A DNA stretch of 33,122 nt. Origin: a virus. Where the stretch lies: the IMG/VR virus record IMGVR_UViG_3300013004_000110, positions 1 through 33,122 of that record; one strand, given 5' to 3'. The notes beneath the pieces were generated by a model, which had not been told where the DNA came from, made no database searches, and saw only the letters and a program-made list of their open reading frames with translations. Shown piece after piece: positions 23,268-31,992 of the stretch (the first letter of the stretch is position 1; each line of letters starts with the position of its first letter). Both the position numbers and the translations under genes were made by a program.

Positions 23268-26200
23268 GACTTAGACTCTCCTGTTCCGGTAATGATAACC
23301 TCCTCGATAGGACGTCCTCCGATGTAGTTAATTCCTCTAGCCTTTAGCCCCTCAATGACGCCTACATGAACTTCCTTTGAGACTACCATCACGTCAAGAT
23401 CTTCCCAGGAGAGTCTTTGCTTAAACATAACCTCGTAGGCTCCAACCTGCGCAGCAGATATAACGTCCTTGTTCTTTGAGCGCTTGCCAAAGGCATCGGT
23501 GTAGTTTGCATAGAAGTCCAAACGTTGATACACCTTCTTAGGGTCAAAGTATAGTGTAGGCACCCAGTCGGTAGTTCCGTATCTCTTTCTATCAGCACTT
23601 TTTACCGGGCGAGTAAACACATAGTCAGCTCCGCCAGTTCCAACGTCAGCTTGACTGGACTGACCGTGAACTCCAATACCTTCTGTCCAGCGTGTTGTTG
23701 TTGAGAGAAGGCCTCCCTGTGGGTTATCAATGAATCCTACTATCCAGTCTGTCATTGTCTTTACTTTTTCCTCATCGCTCATACTGTATTGAAGAACGCC
23801 AGGATTACGAAGGCCGTGACTCATAGCCTCTGGCTTGCCAGTTGCCTCCCAGATCTTTAACGCGCCTTCCTCAGAAAGGCGATATTCAATTCTCCCCGAT
23901 GGGCCTGTCGTTACGATAACGTCGTCTACAGTTAGTCCCCACTTGTCCTTTACCTTTTCAAGACTTTCTGTTCTTGCCGCACCCTTAGGGTTTGTGTTCG
24001 CATCTGTCTTAGCATCAAAGATACTCATCAAGCGATTTTCAATAAGAACCTTTGCGTCTGCCGGTGTTGCAGGACGCACCTGACTTACTCCTGCTAGAGC
24101 TAGTGCGTTAGCAATCTGGTCATCGGTAGCACCTGCTGGCGCTTGAATCTGCACCGTGTTGTGAAAGGCACGAGCTGGAGCTCCACCGTACCCTTTTGAG
24201 AATGTATCAGACGCATCTGGGTTAGCACGATGAATAGAGATAACAATTCCATCTTCTGTGGTAATCTTGTAAGTTCTTCCTATTGGGCTCTCATAGGCAG
24301 CCTCGGAAGCAGACAGATCTCCTACTCCGTCCTTGCCAACGGTTATTCTTGGAATACGCAGTTTGGTGACCTCTATACCTGCATCTGCTCTTTCCTGCTC
24401 AGTCATGCTTGCAATCTCGGCAACCTTTTTCTTACCGGCCCAGTTTGTAAGCTTAAACTTTAGCTGAATGCCGTCTACACCTTCAGGGTTACGCACGTGC
24501 ATAACTCGAACATCTAGGTCTTCAATTGAGTCTGCGTCAACAGCAGCAGAGGCTCCACGCATTGCTGATTTTTTATCACTTGTGTCAAGAGCCTTCGCTA
24601 CTGCGCCTGGCAGGGAAGGTACTGCCTCAAAGCTAGATAGTGACCAGTCAGCGGGGCTGTCTACAATCACAGGCTCAGCGCCCGCACCAGTTGCCTTTGT
24701 TGTAGACTTCTTAGCTGTAGGTCCCTTAAAGTTTTCATCAAGTGTATTTGTAGATTTTAGAGTCTTACCTGAGCGCCACTTTACGACGCCGTTTCCAAAA
24801 TCTACTTGCGCGTAGTTATCCTTATTGACTTTTAGCACGGTGCCAATCACACCATCTTTGTCTGCAACCTTTACCCCTGCAAAGATCTGACTGCCAGTAG
24901 AGTCATCAATTGCTGCAAAGCCGTCAGGTACTTCAATTTCATCAGATGCGTCTACGTCAAGCTCTTCTAAAGGAGCTGAGTCAGTTCCATAAGGCTCGGA
25001 TTTGTTTTGAGATATCTTTTCAAGTAGCGCGTCGTTTTCTTCCTTGGTTGGTTGACGCCACTTAAATACCTCAAGGCCATTTCCACCAGGCTCAAAGAAA
25101 TCAGGTTTAGCCTCAGGCGTATAGTTTGTCTTCTTCTTTGCATCAATTATGTATACGGTTTCGCCATCAGGTGTTGCAGCAATCATTCCATCTTTCTCAT
25201 GAACCGCAAGAATCTTTCCACCCTCTGGCATTCCATATGAGAAAAGCTTAACTAGTTCGTTTGCTGCATCATTAAGAATAGGTTCATCTGGGAAAGGAGT
25301 ATTTGGAGATGGCTTGGTTGTTGCTGGCGTTGCTTTTTCTCCAGCTGCAATTTCATCGCTAATATCGACTATGCCAGGAGCGACTATGTCGGTAATTGCT
25401 GAGATGACGTCTGCATCTTCTGCCTCAGACCAGTCAACAAGGCCTTCCTCATCTATAGCATCACGTATCTGATCTGCCTTTTCCTTAGAGATCTTAGTGC
25501 CTTGAGCGTCTAGTAGATCTAGTATCATCTTCGAGTGAGCTTGAATTTTTTTATTATCGGTGTAGATGTCACCGTAGAACTCTTCAGGCACAAGATCTTC
25601 ATCAAGAACTGACTTGTACTCTTTTGCAAAGTCGTCCATCTTGTCAAGCGGTACCTCTACTGTAATTTCATCAACGCCATCAACATCTAACTTAGAATCA
25701 ACTACATACGGCAAAACTTCTTCGTATCCAGCAGGTCCGTTACTATTAGGATTAAAAGGACGAGTCCCGTCGTGAACAAACGACACGCGAACTTTCTTTC
25801 CGTCTTCAGTTAGTTGCGCGGTTGGCTCAAACTGACCAATGTCATCTTGCGGAGTTTCTGGTGTTGGAGTTTCTGGAGCTTCTGGCTCAGGGGACTCCGG
25901 AGCCTCAGGGGCTTTTGGGCCTTCGCCACCACCGCCGTCGTCGCCATCAATAACTGTTAAATACTTTGTGCTGAATACCACAGGCTTCTTACCGTCTGGC
26001 ATCTTAACCCAAACGTATCCAGTGTTCTTGTCGTAGCGTGAGAACACTCCTTCAAGAACAACACCTTTCTTTTCATAGCGAATCTTTGCGCCTGGCTCGA
26101 TAGGTGTTCCGTTTTTATCCTTATAAGGATTTGTTACAGATTCAGTTGCAACTGGCTCTGGAGCTTCAACAGGCGCTTCTCCTACAGCAGGCTCTGGCGC

Positions 26201-29200
26201 ATTCTTCTTGTTCTCTTCTTCAATATACTCCTGAAGACTTATAAGCTGCTGATCAATATCATCAATGTTATTGAGCAACGCTATGTCGTCGCCAATTTTA
26301 CCAAAGTCCGCTAGGTCGCGTAGCTCGCCGATCACGCCTGGTAGCTCTTCATCTGAGATCTCCCCATTACGCCAGTCAACAAGCACCTTGTCGATCTGAT
26401 CCGCTACTGCTTGAAACTTCTTGCGAGCAGACGCGAGCATATTTTCATCAAGTGCGTACTCTTCTGCCCAGCTGCGAGCGTTATCGAGACGACTGTCAAC
26501 CTCTGCGCTCTTGCCTTCTGGCGTTGAGACTGCCTCTGGGTCTGCGTCCTGCTCTTTGCTAATATCTGCGTTGTCAACTACAACAGATGTGTCCTCACTA
26601 AGTAAATCGTAGCGCTCAAGAATAAACTGGCGACGAGCCTTTAGCTTATCCTTTATCTCTTGCCCTGCTTCTGGGTCTGTGACAATTCCATCAACCATCG
26701 AGTCAATGTCATCGTTAGATATCGCAAGAAGCTTACGGGCTGATTCCTTTTGTTGCTCATCGGTCATTGAGCCAAACACTGCAGCAGACTGTGGGTTCAT
26801 GCTAGGGTCACGTAACGTATCTAGTTCATTGACCTCGTTACCAAACAATGATCCCTTTGGTTTTCCCATAGCGCGGAACAAAAGCGCTCCACCTGGGTCT
26901 ACACGGACTGGATTGCCACTGCCATCTGACATTACGTTATCAAATGCTAATCCTGCAACGTCCCAGTTTCCAAGCCACGCATCAACTGCAAAGCCTTCTT
27001 GCAACTTAGCAAGATACTCTGGGTCATTTAATTTTTGCTGTAGGTCCTGCTTGGAATCGATGATATCTGGAGAGAACGTCATCTTAACTCCGTCGTCACC
27101 ACTGCCAATTCCAATATCTGCTGCGTCAATTCCTAGAAGTTTATAGAACGCGGAAGCAAGAACTTCATTCTGTGCGTGTAGGTCGGACTTAGGCTTCTTT
27201 ACGTAGTAACGGTTTCCTTCAGCGTCCTCGTAGAAGCCGCCTTCGTTAGAACCAAGTTGTGGTCCAACCTTCTTCCAGCCTTCCATGTCGTACTCTGTTG
27301 AGAGTTCTTCAACTATGGCGTTAACTGGGTTGTCTGCACTTTGTTCTACAGGCTCGGCTTCTTCACTAGACGCTTGTGCATCTGGGTCTGCGTTTGCGAT
27401 GTCATCAAGCAGCGCGTTTGTGTCAACACCTTGAATCTGTAAAGCATCACGAACAAGTTCTACGGCAACGGTAACTTCCTTGTCGTTATCCCACTCGAGA
27501 ATAACTTCACCAGAACCGTTTTCAATTGCTTGTCTAAATGTTTCAGTGAGAGCATCACGGTCATAGCTGCGTGCAACAACGTCAGGCTTGTCTTCAAAAT
27601 CCTCAGGGAAATCTTGTTCTGCTCTTGACTCGTATGGAGCAGGATCAATCTTATGGTAACCTTCTGGCATCTCTGGAGATGCGTTATCCTTTATCAAAAG
27701 TTCATTGTATGAAGTATCAAGTCCCTCAAGCACAGCATCACGCTTTGACAGCATCTCAATTTCAACCTTAAAGACTTTTCTTCCGTCTGGAGTATCTGTC
27801 TCCTTAACCTCTACTATCTTAAAGTTTCCTAGCATTCTGTGCTCTTGCTCGTTAAAGGTAGATATCGTCGTTAGGTCAACGGATCTTCCTTTGTTAGGCT
27901 TTACTGTAAAGACAATTGACGTCTTATCAGTTGACCTAGAAAGCGCACCTGCAAAAATCGAGGCGTTGATGTCACTTGTTGAGAACGAACGTGCGTCAAA
28001 TGCTAAAACTTCACCATTTCTAATTTTTTCTATAAGAGGGCTGTCGTTTGGTACCTGCAAGCCTCGGTGCAATGACACCTGGTTGTATCGAGAGGACTCA
28101 GTCATAAGTCTAAAGAAAGCGCCTGCAAATGATGTATCACTGTCGATAGATTCTCTTCCATCGATTAAAGCCTGCTTTGACTTAATAAGATCATTTATAC
28201 TTCCATTTTTGTCAAAGAACTCTTTTACCTCTGACCACTCAGCAGAACCGTTATACTTTTTAATTGCAGCGTAGACGCCGTTGGCTAGTCTAGTCTTTTC
28301 AACGCCATCACTAATTCCCTCATCAAGAGCAGTGACGGTTGCCCATAAAGCTTGGAATGCTTGCTTCTCTTCAGGAGTAGCGTCTGGGTTAAGTGCGCCT
28401 CCGATGTAGTCGTCTAGTAGTTTTTCAAGATCCTCGGAGATGACGCTGTCATTGTCATTTACAGGATTTCCCTTTGCTTTTCTAATTGCATCTGCAAGTT
28501 CTACAATCTTAGGGTTTGGCTCGCCATTTCTGTTGAGCTCCATTAACTGTGAGACAAGTGCAGATCCCGAATCTGCAAGGGCAACATCAACATTTGCTCT
28601 TGCGATAGCCTCTGCGTCCTCTGGGTCAATTGCGTCAAGCAGTGGAGTTTCAGCTTGAACGTTCTCCTCCTTGCGAAGAGACTTAAGAAGATCTTGATTT
28701 TTACTTTCGCCTAAGCCTGTGTCGTATAGTTGTGCAAGTAATAGGTCAACGTCATACCCTTGCTTCTTAAGCGCGAGATAGATTGCCTCTACTGGAACCC
28801 ACTCTTCACCGCTATTGAAATCAAGAGCGCCAACACCTAGACCGACAGGCTTAGCTACTGGCTTCTTTTTCTTAGGGCCAGGCTTGCCTTTCTTTTTAGC
28901 TGGCTCGCCATCTTCATCAAGCTCTTCGTCTTCGTCATCTTCAAGAAGATCTAGCGCGTAGTCTTTTTTACCAACGACGCCTTGGATAAATCCATCAACA
29001 AGTGCATCGGTTCCAAACTTGTTTGCAATAACTTCTGGGTCATCTGAGAAGTCAGAGCTCATCTCATCGTCAACGCGACCTTCGGGTTCAAAGCTTTCTG
29101 GACTCTGCAACTTCCATGCACCTTCAGGAGGAGTAAGTTTTGAGACAACAGATTCTTCAGAGGTGTTAACAACTTCTGGCTGTGCTGCAGGAGCCTCGGG

Positions 29201-30898
29201 AAGTTCTGCAATAGCTTCATCATCTGCACGAGGAACAGGAATAGTTTCTTTAAACCAAGGATCTTCTGGGTTGTGCTGTAGACTCTTAGAGTCGCCTGCC
29301 CACTCAACAACTCGAGGAATCTGCGCTTCAGCTTCTTCCCAGGTATCATACTTGCCAGTTCCGTTTTCATTCTTGTTAAACCATTGAGCACGATGGCCAA
29401 AACTAATCTTTCCTTCATCGTCAATTTCTGCAATGATGTCGACTTGGCCTTCTCCGTCTGCACTTGGCACAAGCTTAGTAAATGATCTAATTGGAAGAAC
29501 ATTATCAGTTGAGTACTTACTGATTCCGACTTCCCAGCCTTCTGGAATATCGCGACCTTCAATATCCTTGCCCTGTTCAAGCATCTCTTCAAACTTATCA
29601 ACGTCCTCATTGTACTTCTTTTTCTTTTCTACAAAGAATGCTTCATCCTTTTCCTTCTTAGCTTCTAGCTCGTCGAGAGTAGCCTTTGCCGAAGGATTAA
29701 GCTTGTCGTAAGGATCTTTTTCAGATCCTGGAAGTACGTCAGCGTTTTCTGGTGCAGAAATGATACGCTTAAACTTGTCGTAGTCTTTCTGGTCTGCGTT
29801 TGCAAGATCCTGGATTTGCGCCCAGTCATCAACCTGTTCGCCAACCTGTGTACCCTTATCGCCGTTCTTGTCCTTGCGGAACAGCGTAAGCTTTCCATCT
29901 GCCTCGTCAACGATGTAGTCATCGTCAGATCCAAATGACCCATCTTCGTTTTTCTTCCAACCGGCAGGTGCGTCTAGGCGGGCAGCAACAAGATCATCCT
30001 TGCTAGGAATACTTGCTCTCTTGTCAAGAATAGACGAAAGCTTTCCCTTAACTTTTCCTACAGCGCTGTCAGGAAGCAAAGCCTTATACGCCTGAGCGTT
30101 ACTTGATTCAATTGGATAGATTCCATCAGGGATGTTTGCGTCACCCTTAACTTGCACGAGTCCACGGTTACCGTCTGTGCCAATAAACTTTCCATTGATA
30201 GGAACGTTATTGCCGCCGATGTTAACTCTAAACCCGATACCACGGCCCATCTCAATCCAGCGTCCTAAACGGTCACGCCACTGCAGACGCGCACGAGCGC
30301 TACGGGCAGCAGATGTGTTTCCAGCACCAAAACTAAATGCAGCGGTGAGAGCTGATAAGTAGATCTCACGAGGAACTGCTCCTGCAACAAGAACCTGTAG
30401 TGAGGCGATTGCGTGTGAGTACTCTACTGAGTCTTTGTCATAGAAGTACGCTGCTGCGATAATTTCTCTTACATCCTCGTCAACGCGTGGGTCTGCTGCG
30501 ATCCAGCGAGAACGAGCATGACGCAAGGCTGAGGCTGTCATCACATTAGAGCGAGATGATAGAGGGTGTCCTACTGGAAGTAGATCTCTATATGATACCT
30601 GTGAGTCAGTTGATATCTCTCCGGTGCATGCAAGACTAATAAAGGATGAAACTTCCTTATAGGCAACAAACTGACGAGTCTTTGTCTCTAGGCTTGCTGT
30701 CTTTGCTAGTGAGCGCTCTGCAACTAAAAACACAGCCTGTTGAGAAACGCGACGCTCTGCAGGTACCTTTGCATTTTCAATTGCCGCAAGATTGCGTAGC
30801 GACTGACGAAACGACACCTTGTTACCACGAACGTTTGCCTTAGGAACAACTTTAACCTTTTCTCTGTGTGAGATAAGTTCGTTAATTAGCTCGTACAT
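23264..30898 (-). CDS. 2544-aa polyvalent virion protein with ADP-ribosyltransferase and kinase-like domains
   Basis: The order along the protein is as follows. A helical N-terminus contains RDRLGRWIEMG (about 210-220). Lys/Glu coiled regions follow. A helical module (589-725) precedes an ADP-ribosyltransferase domain (about 870-1035) with Arg945 in SLHRGL, STS at 973-975 and ExE at 1017-1019. A second copy of the helical module lies at 1077-1168. A kinase-like domain (about 1190-1430) has Lys1234/1235 in YYVKKP, Asp1313 in GNWDV, Asp1320-Asn1321 and D1334 in VDPGG. An SH3/KOW-like segment is at about 1590-1650, with acidic linkers after it. A conserved C-terminal domain (2360-2544) contains TGGADYVFTR. 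Lying between portal-side genes and the protease, it is probably packaged and injected, like T4 Alt. It starts with ATG after AAGGAGA, abutting the previous stop. Confidence 0.8.
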   Translation of the reverse strand: MYELINELISHREKVKVVPKANVRGNKVSFRQSLRNLAAIENAKVPAERRVSQQAVFLVAERSLAKTASLETKTRQFVAYKEVSSFISLACTGEISTDSQVSYRDLLPVGHPLSSRSNVMTASALRHARSRWIAADPRVDEDVREIIAAAYFYDKDSVEYSHAIASLQVLVAGAVPREIYLSALTAAFSFGAGNTSAARSARARLQWRDRLGRWIEMGRGIGFRVNIGGNNVPINGKFIGTDGNRGLVQVKGDANIPDGIYPIESSNAQAYKALLPDSAVGKVKGKLSSILDKRASIPSKDDLVAARLDAPAGWKKNEDGSFGSDDDYIVDEADGKLTLFRKDKNGDKGTQVGEQVDDWAQIQDLANADQKDYDKFKRIISAPENADVLPGSEKDPYDKLNPSAKATLDELEAKKEKDEAFFVEKKKKYNEDVDKFEEMLEQGKDIEGRDIPEGWEVGISKYSTDNVLPIRSFTKLVPSADGEGQVDIIAEIDDEGKISFGHRAQWFNKNENGTGKYDTWEEAEAQIPRVVEWAGDSKSLQHNPEDPWFKETIPVPRADDEAIAELPEAPAAQPEVVNTSEESVVSKLTPPEGAWKLQSPESFEPEGRVDDEMSSDFSDDPEVIANKFGTDALVDGFIQGVVGKKDYALDLLEDDEDEELDEDGEPAKKKGKPGPKKKKPVAKPVGLGVGALDFNSGEEWVPVEAIYLALKKQGYDVDLLLAQLYDTGLGESKNQDLLKSLRKEENVQAETPLLDAIDPEDAEAIARANVDVALADSGSALVSQLMELNRNGEPNPKIVELADAIRKAKGNPVNDNDSVISEDLEKLLDDYIGGALNPDATPEEKQAFQALWATVTALDEGISDGVEKTRLANGVYAAIKKYNGSAEWSEVKEFFDKNGSINDLIKSKQALIDGRESIDSDTSFAGAFFRLMTESSRYNQVSLHRGLQVPNDSPLIEKIRNGEVLAFDARSFSTSDINASIFAGALSRSTDKTSIVFTVKPNKGRSVDLTTISTFNEQEHRMLGNFKIVEVKETDTPDGRKVFKVEIEMLSKRDAVLEGLDTSYNELLIKDNASPEMPEGYHKIDPAPYESRAEQDFPEDFEDKPDVVARSYDRDALTETFRQAIENGSGEVILEWDNDKEVTVAVELVRDALQIQGVDTNALLDDIANADPDAQASSEEAEPVEQSADNPVNAIVEELSTEYDMEGWKKVGPQLGSNEGGFYEDAEGNRYYVKKPKSDLHAQNEVLASAFYKLLGIDAADIGIGSGDDGVKMTFSPDIIDSKQDLQQKLNDPEYLAKLQEGFAVDAWLGNWDVAGLAFDNVMSDGSGNPVRVDPGGALLFRAMGKPKGSLFGNEVNELDTLRDPSMNPQSAAVFGSMTDEQQKESARKLLAISNDDIDSMVDGIVTDPEAGQEIKDKLKARRQFILERYDLLSEDTSVVVDNADISKEQDADPEAVSTPEGKSAEVDSRLDNARSWAEEYALDENMLASARKKFQAVADQIDKVLVDWRNGEISDEELPGVIGELRDLADFGKIGDDIALLNNIDDIDQQLISLQEYIEEENKKNAPEPAVGEAPVEAPEPVATESVTNPYKDKNGTPIEPGAKIRYEKKGVVLEGVFSRYDKNTGYVWVKMPDGKKPVVFSTKYLTVIDGDDGGGGEGPKAPEAPESPEPEAPETPTPETPQDDIGQFEPTAQLTEDGKKVRVSFVHDGTRPFNPNSNGPAGYEEVLPYVVDSKLDVDGVDEITVEVPLDKMDDFAKEYKSVLDEDLVPEEFYGDIYTDNKKIQAHSKMILDLLDAQGTKISKEKADQIRDAIDEEGLVDWSEAEDADVISAITDIVAPGIVDISDEIAAGEKATPATTKPSPNTPFPDEPILNDAANELVKLFSYGMPEGGKILAVHEKDGMIAATPDGETVYIIDAKKKTNYTPEAKPDFFEPGGNGLEVFKWRQPTKEENDALLEKISQNKSEPYGTDSAPLEELDVDASDEIEVPDGFAAIDDSTGSQIFAGVKVADKDGVIGTVLKVNKDNYAQVDFGNGVVKWRSGKTLKSTNTLDENFKGPTAKKSTTKATGAGAEPVIVDSPADWSLSSFEAVPSLPGAVAKALDTSDKKSAMRGASAAVDADSIEDLDVRVMHVRNPEGVDGIQLKFKLTNWAGKKKVAEIASMTEQERADAGIEVTKLRIPRITVGKDGVGDLSASEAAYESPIGRTYKITTEDGIVISIHRANPDASDTFSKGYGGAPARAFHNTVQIQAPAGATDDQIANALALAGVSQVRPATPADAKVLIENRLMSIFDAKTDANTNPKGAARTESLEKVKDKWGLTVDDVIVTTGPSGRIEYRLSEEGALKIWEATGKPEAMSHGLRNPGVLQYSMSDEEKVKTMTDWIVGFIDNPQGGLLSTTTRWTEGIGVHGQSSQADVGTGGADYVFTRPVKSADRKRYGTTDWVPTLYFDPKKVYQRLDFYANYTDAFGKRSKNKDVISAAQVGAYEVMFKQRLSWEDLDVMVVSKEVHVGVIEGLKARGINYIGGRPIEEVIITGTGESKS

Positions 30899-31987
30899 TT
30901 ACTCGGTCTCCTTAACTGGCAAAAGGTCTGCGTCCTTTGACCCGTAGAGTGCAGACGCAAGAACTGCTGCTCGATCAAATGGAGACTCGTTGTCGCGTAT
31001 AGCACGTAGCCAGGTTGCGCGTAGCGCTGGAACAATTTCGTAACCTTGACCAGATAGTTCCGCCATCGCAAGGATTGCATGCTCTGGTGAGTGGTAATCT
31101 TCTTCATTCTGTAATTCAACGTATAGCTCCTGGCTAGCATAGAGTGATGCAATGATTGAGGCATCACCTTTACTTGAGCGTGGGTGCTTTGCTGGCAGTA
31201 AATCATTGTCCTGCTTGTAATTTGCATTTGCAGGGCGACCGCTCTTTAACAAGCGCAGAAACGCATTGACGCGAGCAAATGCCCAGCCGTCTCTTGTCAT
31301 TCCTGGACGATGTGAACTTGAAAACGCACCAGCGCCACGACGATACACAGCCTTAAGCATTCCAAGAGTTGCCTTACGACCTTCAGGCGCTTTCTCATTA
31401 TGCTTCTTTACCTTCTCACGAAGCGTTGCCTCTGTTCGAGCGCTAAACACGATTTTCTTTCCACCCTTAGCAGATCCCTTAGGATTTCTCTTTGAGCCGT
31501 AGATGCGATCTTTCTTTGGAGCAGGACGAGACGCAGCAGCTGTAATCTGACTGTCTTCAACTTGAACAACACCATCAGGGATAACGGCAAAACGGCACTT
31601 GCCGTCATCTTCAATTGGCTGTGCAATAATCTTGCAAACTCCAGGACCTTCATAAAGAACACAGTTGATGCACTTAACACCAATTTCCTTATATTCGTTT
31701 TCTGCGGCAGGCGTGTATCCTGCCCAGATACCTGTTCGGTCCTCGTTAAACTTTCCATGCTCTTCAGCAATCTCTAAAAGTGCCTTAGCAAGATCTTGTT
31801 CTTCAGCAACGATGATTCCTGCAGATGTAAGTGAGTCTGCAAAATCCTTTGGCACGCAGTTGGGAACCATGTTCCCGTTCTTACCTTTCTTCATACCAAC
31901 TTGCTTATACCCGTCCCAGCAAGGACCTTTACCATCTGCTGTTATTGGCGTGTATGAAGCAACAAGATCAACTGGCTCAAAGGACAT
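30899..31987 (-). CDS. Cysteine-containing portal-adjacent protein, 362 aa
   Basis: The function is not named. Three parts can be seen. Residues 20-48 hold GPCWDGYKQVGMKKG and VPNCVP, a short Cys motif common in aquatic phage proteins. Residues 100-135 hold a four-Cys cluster (Cys106, 109, 118 and 131, as KCINCVLYEGPGVC and GKCRF), probably metal binding. Residues 160-270 hold a basic DUF5872-like region (SKRNPKGSAKGGKK, AVYRRGAGAFSSSHRPGM, DGWAFARVNAFLRLL). The C-terminus is helical (HAILAMAELSGQGYEI). ATG follows GAGGTG within the end of the portal gene, five bases after its stop. By position it may be packaged or help assemble the head with the 2544-aa protein. Confidence 0.75.
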   Translation of the reverse strand: MSFEPVDLVASYTPITADGKGPCWDGYKQVGMKKGKNGNMVPNCVPKDFADSLTSAGIIVAEEQDLAKALLEIAEEHGKFNEDRTGIWAGYTPAAENEYKEIGVKCINCVLYEGPGVCKIIAQPIEDDGKCRFAVIPDGVVQVEDSQITAAASRPAPKKDRIYGSKRNPKGSAKGGKKIVFSARTEATLREKVKKHNEKAPEGRKATLGMLKAVYRRGAGAFSSSHRPGMTRDGWAFARVNAFLRLLKSGRPANANYKQDNDLLPAKHPRSSKGDASIIASLYASQELYVELQNEEDYHSPEHAILAMAELSGQGYEIVPALRATWLRAIRDNESPFDRAAVLASALYGSKDADLLPVKETE

Positions 31988-31992
31988 TACTG

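Noticed and set aside
27705-28274. Plus-strand ORF of 189 aa opposite the ADP-ribosyltransferase domain
   Set aside because: The ART motifs lie on the minus strand in the long frame; the plus-strand frame is Ser/Leu-rich without motifs.
23264-30898. MuF head-morphogenesis domain in the giant protein
   Set aside because: MuF-ART fusions are common in phages, but I could not find a convincing MuF motif upstream of the ART domain.
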